This document shows, piece by piece, positions 10,546-21,510 of a stretch of DNA of 64,000 bases. The stretch comes from Begonia masoniana. Taxonomy: Eukaryota; Streptophyta; Magnoliopsida; Cucurbitales; Begoniaceae. The position numbers were made by a program, and so were the translations under genes. The stretch covers positions 27,561,571 to 27,625,570 of the forward strand of contig CM039516.1 in NCBI GenBank assembly GCA_022432975.1. The letters are read 5' to 3'. The notes under the pieces were generated by a model. It had not been told where the DNA came from, made no database searches, and saw only the letters and a list, made by a program, of their open reading frames with translations. How positions within the stretch are numbered: position 1 is the stretch's first letter; each line of letters opens with the position of its first letter.

Positions 10546-10917
10546 CATTATATTGTGACGAGGTTCGTGAAGGCAATATTGTTGGTCCCAAGATTCTACA
10601 ACAAATGGTAGAGGAGATTGCCGTTATCAAACAGCGCATCGAGATAGCTCAGAGGCGACAGAAGAGATATGCTGACACGAGACGAAGGGAACTAGAATTC
10701 GATGAGGGCGATGAGGTTTATCTGAAGGTTTCTTCGTTTAAAGGTGTAATGTGATTTGGAAGGAAGGGCAAGCTAAACCCTCGGTATGTGGGGCCCTTTC
10801 CTATTTTGAAGAAGATCGGGAAGATGGCGTATCGACTACAGCTTCTGGCCTCAATGGAAGGTATCCATAATGTATTTCACGTCTCTATGCTTCGGAAGTG
10901 TTTGCGCGATCCATCGC
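10546..10917 (+). pseudogene. Gypsy-1 integrase C-terminal part, lacking the chromodomain
   Basis: This continues the integrase after the solo LTR. It contains RRRELEFDEGDEVYLKVS, RYVGPFPILKKIGKMAYRLQ and MEGIHNVFHVSMLRKCL, the core-binding segment that precedes the chromodomain. A TGA near 10752 interrupts it. Unlike Gypsy-8, the reading ends at RDPS and runs straight into the LTR start TGTAACGCCC at 10918. The chromodomain, 3' untranslated region and polypurine tract are missing, so a deletion is inferred. Confidence 0.88.
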
Positions 10918-11783
10918 TGTAACGCCCAGGAATTTCGATCATGGTTTTGAGTTTTAGATTAGTAAATTAAATCCGATTGGCGAACAGTGAGTTTTGTTAG
11001 AACCTTAGGAATAAATGGGAATATTTATAGAAATAAGAAATGTTGGGAGAAATCAAATCAATAGATGAAATTATGAACGAAGCAAAGGATTTAACTAAGG
11101 GCATTTAAGTAAGTTATTAAGTAAAATTTAGAAGAAAAACTAGAAAACTCCCCCCCTTAGTCTTTCACTTTCTCTCTTCCCCATCGCGAAACCCCCCCCC
11201 CCCCCCCCCCCCGGGCGAAGAGTCATTCCTCCCCTCTACATTTTCTATTCCTCCGATCGTTCTCCTCCGATTCCGGTGATTTTCTTCACGGTCTTCTTCC
11301 CCAAATAGCTACTCTAGGTAAGCTCTATACATTGGATATGTCTAATAGTTGTAATAGAGCTGATTTTGGTTTAGGGTTACGTGCAAAAAATTTCTAGATT
11401 TTGCGAAATCGATAGGATAGAGATTGTATTGCCCATTGATGATGCTTTGGTGGATATTTGGATAAGTAGAAGGAACTAATGATGTTTGGATTGATTATTT
11501 AGGACTGATACTAATGACGTGTTATGAACATGCCTTAGGTAACCCAAGCCTTCAAAGGACGGTGCTCGGCATAGCTAGGAGGCCAGGTAAGTGGGTGTTA
11601 GGTTTCCGGCCCTTAAGGCCCTACATTGTATCGATGTTAAGTTTTATGTGTTTTGATGACGTTTTCTGATTGTGGGGCTGAAACGAGTTGGGTAGCTTAG
11701 GTTGTTGGTTAGTAACTGTGTGTTAGGTTTGTTTTACGAGTTAACTGTGTTTAAATACATTCATGAATTGTTTTGATGGTATG
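10918..11783 (+). repeat. Gypsy-1 3' LTR, first part
   Basis: It starts TGTAACGCCCAGG and is interrupted after 11783 by element 3, then continues at 25837. It holds a 21-base C homopolymer (11192-11212) in a CT-rich leader, a CTAG|GTAAGC donor at 11317/11318, an exon-like 48-nt segment (11539-11586) ending at GTAAGT, and the GGCCCTTAAGGCC palindrome (about 11609-11622). Confidence 0.85.
11539..11586 (+). other. Exon-like 48-nt segment in the Gypsy-1 3' LTR
   Basis: Preceded by TGCCTTAG and followed by GTAAGTGGGTG. Same position and length class as in the other LTRs. Splicing is inferred. Confidence 0.45.
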
Positions 11784-14403
11784 TGTAACACCCGAGTTTT
11801 TCGAGTTTTCGCTCCAAAGGTATTTTTGTAAATAAAAAAATATAGGTCCGTTTTGTGGGCGAGAGGTTTTATTAGGATCCTAATAATTTAAGGATATTTT
11901 TAAAAGAATAAGTAAATTTTTAGAAATCTAATTGTATAGTGTAACGCCAAATTTCATTTTATCCATATAGCAGTTTTAATTTGTAAAAAATAGTAAATTA
12001 AGCCCGTTTTGCGAATAGAGAGTTTCGTTAGAACTCTAGTTAATATGGATTTTTGGAGGAATAAGAAAATTTGAAGAAACCGAAACGATAGGCTAATTAA
12101 CGAAATAAACAAGAATTGAGGGAAGGGCAAACTTGTAAATTGTTAAATCAATTTTAATTAATTCACAAATACCCCCTCCCCCTTCATTTCCTTCTCCAGA
12201 TCGTGAACCATTTCCCCTTTCTCCCTTGGCGCCATTCTTCTCCTCCCACGCCGTTTCTTCCAAAGCATCTCCTCCGACGATTTCTTCTTTGATTTTCTTT
12301 CTCCAATCGTCATTCTAGGTAAGCTCCGAGCTCTAGCCATGGTAGTTTGTCGTTTTGAGGTGAATTTCAGTTTAGGGTTTTATTAGAAAACGTGATTTTT
12401 GGTTAGAAATTGTTAGGATGTTTAAGTTAATGCCCTTTGACGATGAATTTACGATTATTGAAGATAGTTATGTGAAATTTTGGTTATTGATGGATTTAGG
12501 TTATGTTTTTGGTTGTTGAAGGTTGTAAAATCTCCATTAATGGAGTTTAGGTATTTGTGAGCACAACGTGCTCGATGAAATGCCCAAATGGAGAAAATGA
12601 AGTTTTAGGAAAGAATTTGCCTTAGTTAAGAGCTTGGTTTATGTATGGAATTCATTTATTTAGGATAAATTTTAATGCCACTACTTGTAAAATGTGTTAG
12701 GTGAACCAAGCTTTCGAACGGTGCTCGGCATTTCTAAGGACGCCAGGTAAGTGGGTGTTAGGTTTCCAGCCCTTAAGGCCCTACGTCGTGTCAATGTTAA
12801 GTTTTCGTGCGTGGATGATATTTTCTGATTGTGGGGTTTTAACGTGTCGGGTAGTCAAGGATGGTAGTTAATAGTTGTTTGTTAGGTTCGTTATGAGTAA
12901 AGCATGTCTATGTACGTTTGTAAATTGTTTGATGATATGTCATACATGAATTCCTCATGTATCATGTTTGTTCAAATGTTATATGAAACGTTTCCGTGCA
13001 TGATTTATGTAAAGGAAAAGTAACGATTAAGTGTGGGTTGGGACAGTATGGCCATATCAACAAAACTAATGTCACTGTCCATGCGATGGATCATGAATAC
13101 GGCCAAAAGGACTATGTACACGCACTTGGCCTTCTCCCTGTCACGATTCCCACCTTAATTCATGTTAATAAAAATAAAAGAATAAGAACAAGTAAATGAA
13201 CATGTTTAATGAAAAATCATGTCTTCATGAATATGTCATTTACAGTACATTCCCTTACTAAGCATTAGGCTTAATGTTTACGTTTCCTGATGTAGGTGAC
13301 AAGAACAAAGGTGAGGATCATTCCTACGATGATCAAGTATAGGTGGTTGCTGGATGGGTGCTCGTGGCGACGGCAAGTGTTTTGGTTAGGCATGATGAAC
13401 CGTCGGTTTGCTCCAAGCTATTTGGTGGCAAATAGGTGTGGATTAGATTAAGATTTGTTGATGTTATGGATTTTAGGACGTATAGTAAGTATGATTTTTG
13501 GTGAATTGTATAGTGGATTTAAACTTGGAGTTAAGTTATTTTAAATGATTTCATAAACGTATTTGTCTTGGTGATGTTTTGGGAAATTTTGCTTTCACGT
13601 TCAACATTTGTGTTGTGGATTCGGTGGGATAGTAGTTGATGATTTTAGGTACCGTAAATCGTTAAGGATTCATTCGGTTTTTAGAGCAATCCACGCAGTT
13701 TGTTTTCATAAATTTTCAATACGTGTTGGTTATGTTACGAGTCGGGTTTTTCAGGAGTTTTGAAGTATTATGTGTCGAGTATGGTGGGGTATGATTTTTG
13801 GAAAGATTAATGTGAATTGGTAGGTGTTTGGAATGAAAAATGTGGTTAAGTATAGAAAATGGAGGCATGGGGCGCTGGTGGGCGTGTTGGCCAGACGCTG
13901 GTGCGCGCTGGCCAGGCGCGGCACACGCGGCGGGCGCGCCCAGGAGTTGCCTGCACAATCGATCGTGCCCGTGGTGCGATCAATCCGTGTTTTGGGTAAT
14001 TTTTAGTCGGGAAATCCGAGCTGGCCCGATCGATCGGGCTTGGGGTACGATCGATCGCGTTTGGCACGTGTTTGACACGTAAGGCGCGCACTGGCCGCGC
14101 GCTCTGGGCACGCTTGCGCCGAGTGCCGCGTGCGCGCACCGCATGGCACCCACATGCAATTTTTTTTTATATCTGACTTTTCAAAACATGTTTCAACCCG
14201 ACCTTTTACGATACTTTTTGAATGTATTTTACGGGCGACCCCCATGTATTTTGAAGGATTTTAAAGGCCAAAAAACCGAGTCGACGTTTTTCAGAAAGAG
14301 GGTTTTTACTTCGTTTTAATGATTTAAAAGTTGAAGACTTTTATGCCCGTCATGTTTAAGTTAAAGTTAGACTAATTAGGGTTGACCGGTTGTGGACGTA
14401 ACA
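11784..14403 (+). repeat. 5' LTR of element 3
   Basis: A 2620-bp LTR starting TGTAACACCCGAG and ending GGACGTAACA. It pairs with 23193-25831. The first 154-156 bp look tandemly duplicated: a second TGTAACGCC start lies at 11940, again followed by a CCGTTTTG motif. Features are a CT-rich leader (about 12170-12318), donor CTAG|GTAAGC at 12319, exon-like segment 12701-12746, acceptor TGTAG at 13295, and a GC-rich part with GATCGATCG palindromes (13900-14150). Confidence 0.93.
12701..12746 (+). other. Exon-like 46-nt segment, element 3 5' LTR
   Basis: AATGTGTTAG precedes and GTAAGTGGGTG follows. The flanking intron-like intervals are 12319-12700 and 12747-13295, plausible plant intron sizes. Confidence 0.5.
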
Positions 14404-14407
14404 ATTA

Positions 14408-14419
14408 TGGTATCAGAGA
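14408..14419 (+). other. Primer binding site, element 3
   Basis: TGGTATCAGAGA lies 4 bp after the LTR end, complementary to initiator-Met tRNA except for the last base. Confidence 0.85.
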
Positions 14420-14490
14420 GACGGAGTTTTAAAAGCGATTCTGTGAACTGCCTGCCAAACACACCGCCGCACGGGAACTCTCCATCGACT

Positions 14491-14556
14491 GTAAGTGTTT
14501 ATGTTTAAGTATAATTCATAGATATTTATTTTTTGTGTGTTTCTTAATGTGTCTAG
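14491..14556 (+). other. Putative leader intron of element 3
   Basis: CATCGACT|GTAAGTGTTT to AATGTGTCTAG|GGACAAG gives 66 nt, T-rich near the 3' end. The gag ATG is 10 bp downstream of the acceptor. The same arrangement occurs in element 10. Confidence 0.45.
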
Positions 14557-14566
14557 GGACAAGAAA

Positions 14567-15590
14567 ATGCCGAAAGCACCTAGACAACCCGAGGAGAATC
14601 CTATTAGTCAGCTTATCAACATAGTGCACCAACAATCAGAACAGATAGAGATTTTACTCAACCAAGATTGATATGGTAATGGACAAGGTAGTACTTCATG
14701 GAACCAGGGTAGTGAACAAACTAGGCAGTTTCGACCTCTAATGCTCAATGGATGTGTTATGAATCCGATCCAGGCTTACGGGTGGGTTCGAGCAAAGGAA
14801 GGATTGTTTGATCTTATTAAGGTGAAGGGGGTAGACAAGGTTTCGTATGCAGTGTGTCATCTTGTGGGAAATGCAAGACTTTGGTGGGACAATGTCAAGG
14901 TCATGGCTAACGTGGGAGAAATTTTGTGGGGATCCTTCAAGGAATTGTTTTATGAGGAATATCTCTACAATGCTGCGTGGACAAACAAGGTGTCGGAGTT
15001 TCCCTAACTTCGACATACTGGTACGGTCGCTGAGTATGTTAGAGAATTTGAGGCATTAACCCGTTCCGTCAGCCATATAGGAAGAGAGAAAGAAAATAAG
15101 ATCTGTCATTTTGTGCAAGGACTGAAGGAGGACATTTATAAAGGTGTGAAGATGTACGGAGTTAAGGGTGCTTCCTACGACGAAGTTATTGTACAAGCCT
15201 TTGAGTTAGAAGTCGAACTTCAAAGTAAAAGTCAAGAGAAGTCCGTTGAGGGGTCCTTCAGAGAATTTCTGCCACCCCCAATCGATGAAGGGCCACAACC
15301 AGCGAAGGGCATTAAGAGGCCCAACGATTCATCGATTATGCAGGATAGGAGCAAACGACCCCGTGGAGCTCTTCAAGCTCTTCTGTGCCCTACCTGTCTG
15401 AAGGGTCATTTCGGGGAGTGTAGACTGTATTCAGACCGATGTTTTAGGTGTGATAGAAGGGGTCACAAAGCCAAAGATTGTTTAGGGTCAAACAAGAAGT
15501 CACTGTGTGGTCCTTCGAGGATAACTACTATTACCGATGATAGGGAGGCTGCCCAACCATTTGTGGTTCCAGGTATAATTTTATTTCAGT
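14567..15590 (+). pseudogene. gag: Element 3 gag remnant
   Basis: The start is chosen at 14567 (MPKAPRQPEENP), just after the leader intron acceptor. It includes SYAVCHLVGNARLWWDNVK (capsid-like, compare the AxFWWDSIK of Gypsy-1) and the segment ICHFVQGLKEDIYKGVKMYG. Two zinc knuckles follow: CPTCLKGHFGEC and CFRCDRRGHKAKDC (about 15390-15480). A TGA at about 14670 and frameshifts near 15005 break it. Nothing recognisable as pol follows. Confidence 0.8.
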
Positions 15591-15592
15591 AG

Positions 15593-15948
15593 TTAATAGA
15601 GTGAGGTTGGTAATTTAATAAATTAGAAACAATAAGGAATCATACGAAAGGTCATATAATTTAGCTGTTCTCTAGGAGATAGGTACCATCTTAAAGAACT
15701 AGCCAATGAAGGGCAGTTACTGATGAACGGTGAGATCACAACCGACACTATATAGAAAAAGAAAACTTCGTGAAATTAAGGGTGATCAGTAAATAGTAGA
15801 CGTGCTAGGCAACGGGGTACTGCTTAACCAAGGGACATAGGATAGAGTATAAGAGTTAGAAGAGATGGTGAATCGGCAGGAGTAAGTGTCAATTATAGGA
15901 AACGTGATGAGTTAAAAGATTTCAAATTCTTTTGGTTATGAGCGTTGG
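15593..15948 (+). other. Non-coding internal region of element 3, left part
   Basis: A-rich sequence without a recognisable domain. It continues at 21511 after element 2. The TSD of element 2, GTTGG, is at 15944-15948. Confidence 0.7.
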
Positions 15949-18280
15949 TGTAACATCCCTAAAACTATACCCATTTTCCCGTACATATTTTAGAATTTTT
16001 TTTTATACTTAATTGAACTTAAGCGGAACTGAAGTCTACCTTTTAAACCACTTAAAACAAAACCATTTATAAACTTAAATCTATTTAAAACAATTAATAA
16101 AATAATTAAAACATTTATTAAATCTGTCAAGGGAAAAACCGGAAGGCAGAGGAAAAGAGAAGCAGCGACTGGTCGCTGCAAGCGCTGCATTATGCAGCGA
16201 CCAGTCGCTGCATATTGCAGCACCGATCTTACTCTCTGGAATCCGAGATTCCAGAGAGCTAACCCAACATTTCCACCTCTCTGAAATCTGATTCCAGAGA
16301 GCCAATTTCAACATTTTCATCCATATTTCTTCTATACATTTTCATGAAAACTGTACCGAATCAATTTTAAGAAAAATGAACCGCGTGGTTCTGTTTAAAA
16401 ACTGAGCATCCCCTAATACCATATGTTTAAAAAATACATTTAAAAACGTTTTGTGAACAACTCAAAACATAACCTATCCACTACCAGAACCAAGCACCCT
16501 AAAATGTTCTATCTGTACAAATATACCCAGAATAAGCCAATACCCTAAAAATGTGTATGTACATCCCCACGGGTCAGTTAAGCATCGACTGCGCAACACA
16601 CCACCGCAATCCATCTTTCGTCAACTGCCTCACACATCAGGAGGAGGAACGTTGTCCTCACCTGGCTCAATGTCACCTAAAACGTCATCTACACCATACA
16701 GACACACTATGAGCTAAAGGCTCAGTAAATCCTACGTAAATGCAGATGCGTGCAGTGCATATGGAGTTCAGAAACCATGCATAACATACAGAGCGTCGCA
16801 GACAGTATATCACCGAGATCTCATCCCCCTAACCGAAGGGGGCCCATCCAGCGGTCGGACTACCCCGTGCGGTTAGAGGAGGGGGGTACACGCTTACAAC
16901 ACGTACAGCCGTGCCTGAGCCCCACCTCGCGTGACCAGATAACAGATTACGTTCATTAATTACATTACATGAGATGTGGTATCGGCCAGACCCTTAATCG
17001 GCCCGCACGATAGATCGATAGCCCCCAATCTCTGGGCCACACAGGTTTTATGAAAACATCGTGCGGAAATTCATTTTCATGCTTAGTTAAAATACGTGAT
17101 GCATGAACAGTTCAATATAAATGTAAAAAAACAAACATGCGTACCATCAAGACTGTAAAGGAAATAACCTACAAAACGTTTAAACCTAACTACCCAACCA
17201 AAGCAGTTTAAACATACAACAATCTAAGATCCTCGATGTGACATAGAAGTACGGTGTAGGCCAATCGGCCAGAGTAAGTCACGAGAACTTACCTCGCGTC
17301 CGTTGCAGCTCAAGCTCCGTCCACGAGCGTTGTTCACCTAAGCAATTCACAACAATTATCGTTAACATGCGTTTTAACCGATAACGGCCAAATTAACGAA
17401 ATCTTAACTAAAGAAACTTCCTAAAGCTCTAATTCGATTCATTGAACTATTTTATTGAGCATTCTACGCTCGGCACCACAAAATTCCAATTACGAGCTTT
17501 TCCCCTAAAATTCTCAAATTCTAACTTTCGTCCTAAAATCAATTAACTTCGTCCCATAACGTCCAATACGGTCAACATATTCTTAATTAAGGCAAACCCA
17601 TTGATTTCGAACTCTAAATCGCATTTTTTATCAAAACCCTAATCGTAAACCTAAACGTATAACTCTACGAAACTCGAGATTTAACGCTCTAAAACTATAG
17701 ACTCATACCTAGAGCGTCGATTGGAGGAGGAAGCATGAAGGAAACAGGACGATCGGGAGGAAGAACGGAGGTCGACGTTGAGAACTCGTCGCGGGCAGAG
17801 AGGAGAAGCCGAGAGGGAGAGGAGAACTTTGGTTCTCTGGAAATCGATATTCAAACAATGAAAATCGATTAAGGCATTTGCCTTATTTATAAATTTAATT
17901 GCTTAATGACCATTTTGCCCTTCCTCATATTTTCTATTTGTTTCGTCCATTGTTTCGTTAATTGACTAGCGATTTAGTTTCTCCAAACTTTCTTATTTCA
18001 CCCATAAGTCCAACTCATTATTTGGGATTTATCGAAACTGTCCGTTTGCAAATCGGACCACATTTACTATTTTTACTAAAATGTCCTTTATATTACGAGA
18101 AATGTAATTACTCGAAATATAGCGTTATTGCTCCGAAAATTCTCGTAAATTTCTTAAAATCCATATTGATAATTAGGATCCCAACGAAACCTCATGTTCG
18201 TAAAACGGGCTTGATTTGACATATTTATAAAAATGCCATTTATATTAAAATATTAATATCCTGAAAAGCCGGGTATTACA
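15949..18280 (-). repeat. 3' LTR of element 2 (family A)
   Basis: A 2332-bp LTR that on the minus strand starts TGTAATACCCGGC and ends TAGGGATGTTACA. It has a CTAG|GTATGA donor at 17709/17708, an exon-like segment 17337-17293 and a stem-loop CTCTCTGGAA..TTCCAGAGAG near 16230-16258. It is the same family as LTR X and LTR 11. Confidence 0.9.
17293..17337 (-). other. Exon-like 45-nt segment, element 2 LTR
   Basis: On the minus strand it is preceded by TTGCTTAG and followed by GTAAGTTCTCG. Confidence 0.45.
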
Positions 18281-19691
18281 TTCCATCCACCTTATTTAAA
18301 ATTTTGTCCTCAAAATTTGTTATAGCTTACACCCTTTGATGTTAATGTCTCATGTCACGCGACCTTTCGCTTCGATTATCATCTGTACTTATGGTCGTTC
18401 TTCCTGGTCCTTAACCAAAACTGTCCACTGTATCCTCTAATATCGGCCTTAAACTTGTATTCTCTACCTTCGATCTGATCGTACACTTCCTTACTAAGGT
18501 ATTGAGCTTAGTTAAATTCTTAAATCTCCAATAGATTTGCCCAAACTTCTCCGAAATTTCATTGACTCCATCAGTAGTTGAAACGCATGCCCATCCAAAT
18601 TTCTATATTCGCTCGGGTAACGATTCCTCGTCAACCTATCACCCGTAGGATTTTCTGGTCACCTATCTTCTCCGGTAACCCATTGACCTTTGGAGACTAT
18701 TTCGGTGCGAGTTTTCTAATTAAGTCCTTATTGTTACACTCTACAACTATACGACTATAACACTACTTGGTCTATGTGAGTCAAACTAGGAGTTACAGTC
18801 GCTACTTACTTAGGATCCTAACTCCTTTATAAATAACATCCTATGAACGTCATACGTCATTTTAGCTATGTTAACGAACCTTCCTCGTTATTTCTTTAAC
18901 TGAACTCGTCATACCATCTAGATTACTTTGGTTTGTCTAACTTAAATCTCTATTTGCTCTGAACACGGTCAAGTCTCTAAATTTCCTCATTGATGCGCTC
19001 TAAACTAATCATTCTAACCTAAGTCATTCATCCCTTTTTTGGTCTTGACTTGCCAAACACAAGTCGAACACGTGAAAACTTGCTAACTTAGCCTCACTTC
19101 TAAGCTTACTTAGATAATTTTCGTGAAAATTCTCGTTCTCCTTATTCTAAAATTTGCAATTTTCACAATTTTCTGGCCTTTAGACGCCAACCTATACTCC
19201 CAATCTTAACATCTCATTTAATCCCAACAATCTCTTTTACTTCTTTCTTCAATTCACACAAGGACTATATCGAATCTACTAACTAATCTTACCATCTTTC
19301 GCTTTTCCTAGTCAGGTTCTAACTATTCTACTCGACAATTATCCTAATTTTAGCTCTTGTATTCTATCTTCGTCTACACGCTCTTAATTCCATGCGAATT
19401 CCCAATATACAATTTCTACGGTACTCCTTCATCTATTTACATACACTCTCGGTATTTTAACAATCTTATGTCTAAACTTTCATCTTTCTCGATTAATCGT
19501 ATTCTGTTACTCTAAGGGGTTACCAATTAGACATAATCTCTACCTACTTAAAAAACCATATCTCGTAAGGCGTATTCCTCTATGTTACTAAACCTTCAGT
19601 GTGCAAGCTCCATTGATTAAATCGATTAAATCAAACTAATCCTACTAATGTATAATTATATTCCTCTTTGAGGTTCACCTAATAACCATTC
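18281..19691 (-). other. Polypurine tract and non-coding internal region of element 2
   Basis: The minus strand reads GGACAAAATTTTAAATAAGG then TGGATGGAA just before the 3' LTR: the polypurine tract and the FEDKI-like terminal motif of Tekay elements. The rest (18320-19691) is AT-rich with no domain recognised; the short open frame at 18578-18760 is not supported. Confidence 0.7.
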
Positions 19692-20872
19692 TTACCCACC
19701 TATTAGTCTCTTCTTTACAAATTTCAGGTCTACATATTTATCTATCATATGCATATTGTCATACAGGTAATTACAACAATACCTGTAACTGTAGAAGGCT
19801 GGGCCCCATCGTCGGCGTCGCCAGGCTCGACGAAAGCAAAGACCCTCGGCACAACTTTTCCTCGATCCCTGCCTTGTTGATCTCTGTCTGGTTGACTTCG
19901 GTTCAACAACGGACAATTCATGATATAGTGGTCAGCTTCCCCACACTGGTAACACCTATTGGTATGCGTCAGACAATCACCATAGTGCTGCTTCTGGCAC
20001 TGTGGACATAAAGGCTTTTGAGTAGCCTCTTGAACTTGCTTTCCTTTTCCTCAGTCACCCATACCATCGTAGGGCCTCTTATCACTCCTCTGTTATTGTG
20101 GCTGTTGATACTCACTCGGTTGCCAGTCTCGGTCCCATGACTGAGGTTGGATCTCACGAAAAAAGCCCTTAGCTGGCTCCTTTGGCCTAACACAAGTCGC
20201 CCTAGCAGCCTCAATGTCCAGAGCTCTAGCTGCGATGTCAGAATAGGACACATCAATAATCCCTGATACAATAACGTGCATCTGAATCTCTGGATTAAGT
20301 CCTTTTATAAACTGATGGACCTTTTCTTCATTGTCGCTGACCAGACGCGGTGCAAACCGTGATAAAGCCTCGAACTTCTGTATATAATCAGCAACCGAAC
20401 CAGTCTGCTTCAGCTGCATAAACTCGTTCCTCTTCGCCACTCTCACTGTGCGGCTGAAATATTTATCGAAAAATAAAAACTTGAACCAATCCCAAGTCAT
20501 AACTGATACATCCGTCGTCGACTTAATCGAGTCCCACCAGAAACGGGCATCCAATGCCAAGTGAAAGGTGGCGTAAGCCACCTTGCTCCCGTTCCCTACC
20601 TCTGCATAACCTAACATATCCTCCATCACCCGGATCCACTCCTCAGCACGTGTCGGATCTGATGATTGGCCGTCGAATACTGGAGGCCGTAGGCTTTGGA
20701 ACCTTTGCATACCCTGATTACTTGGAACTACCAGATCCTGAGTCCTCTGGTTCTCTTGATTCACTAAGTCCGCAATTTGTTGTGCTTGCCGGTCCATATG
20801 CTGAGACTGGCGATCTATTAATTCTATAAACCGATCTAGCGCGTCATCTCTAGAATCCTTTCCTCGAACCAT
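19692..20872 (-). pseudogene. gag: Element 2 gag
   Basis: Starts at 20872 (MVRGKDSRDDALDRF), nearly the same protein as the Gypsy-1 gag. It is open for about 259 codons to 20093, covering the capsid with LGYAEVGNGSKVAYATFH, FWWDSIKSTTD and FFDKYFSRTVRVAKRNEF. Downstream, zinc-knuckle sequence is visible in another frame around 19910-20010 (minus strand), so a frameshift or stop separates capsid from nucleocapsid. It is the best-preserved gag in the window. No pol follows. Confidence 0.88.
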
Positions 20873-20885
20873 TCTTATAAAAATC

Positions 20886-20946
20886 CTATAAAATCAAAAC
20901 AATAATCCTAAGAAACAAAATCAGATAAAACTATAAACAGACTTAC
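20886..20946 (-). other. Putative leader intron of element 2
   Basis: On the minus strand AACT|GTAAGTCTG to TTTTATAG gives 61 nt, ending 13 bp before the gag ATG. It is homologous to 2739-2812 of Gypsy-1. Confidence 0.45.
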
Positions 20947-21017
20947 AGTTGATGAAGGATGTCCGCGTATTGGCTGTGCAGTCGAGCAGTCTACAGAACC
21001 GATTTTAAAACCCGAGG

Positions 21018-21029
21018 GCTCTGATACCA
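21018..21029 (-). other. Primer binding site, element 2
   Basis: GCTCTGATACCA on the plus strand, TGGTATCAGAGC on the minus strand. Confidence 0.88.
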
Positions 21030-21033
21030 TAAT

Positions 21034-21510
21034 TGTAACATCCCTAAAACTGTACCCATTTTCCCATACATATTTTAGAATTTTTTTTTTATACTTAATT
21101 GAACTTAAGCGGAACTGAAGTCTACCTTTTAAACCACTTAAAACAAAAACATTTATAAACTTAAATCTATTTAAAACAATTAATAAAACAATTAAAACAT
21201 TTATTAAATCGGTCAAGGGCAAAACCGGAAGGTAGAGGAAAAGAGAAGCAGCGACTGATCGCTGCATAATGCAGCGCTTGCAGCGACCAGTCGCTGCTTC
21301 TCATTTCCTCTGCCTTCCGGTTTTGCCCTTGACCGATTTAATAAATGTTTTAATTGTTTTATTAATTGTTTTAAATAGATTTAAGTTTATAAATGGTTTT
21401 GTTTTAAGTGGTTTAAAAGGTAGACTTCAGTTCCGCTTAAGTTCAATTAAGTATAAAAAAAAATTCTAAAATATTTACGGGAAAATGAGTACAATTTTAG
21501 GGATGTTACA
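21034..21510. repeat. 477-bp palindrome replacing the 5' LTR of element 2
   Basis: Two arms of about 225-235 bp are inverted copies of the 3' end of the element 2 LTR (compare 15949-16200). The left arm starts TGTAACATCCCTAAAACT and the right arm ends AGTTTTTAGGG-like GGATGTTACA. The centre (about 21250-21295) holds GCAGCGACTG/CAGTCGCTGC. The remainder of the expected 2.3-kb 5' LTR is absent. Confidence 0.93.

Larger units (their letters stand above)
15949..21510 (-). mobile_element. Element 2: non-autonomous Gypsy with gag and a palindromic 5' end
   Basis: Minus-strand element with TSD GTTGG (15944-15948 and 21511-21515). Order on the minus strand: palindromic 5' structure 21510-21034, primer site 21029-21018, leader intron, gag from 20872, non-coding region, polypurine tract, 3' LTR 18280-15949. 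In plus coordinates both outer ends are the LTR 3' end (TGTAACATCC on the left, GGATGTTACA on the right). This is abnormal for an LTR retrotransposon and is discussed as a finding. Confidence 0.9.

Noticed and set aside
13824..14250. Open frames on both strands in the GC-rich part of the element 3 LTR (also 25248-25672)
   Set aside because: GC-rich LTR DNA with palindromes. Both strands are open by composition and no domain is recognisable.
14840..15060. Overlapping open frames around 14741-15059 as separate genes
   Set aside because: They are frame-shifted pieces of the element 3 gag.
18578..18760. Short open frames in the non-coding internal regions of elements 2, 9 and 10
   Set aside because: Short, not shared between copies apart from the YNP-VSKS segment, and without domain signatures.
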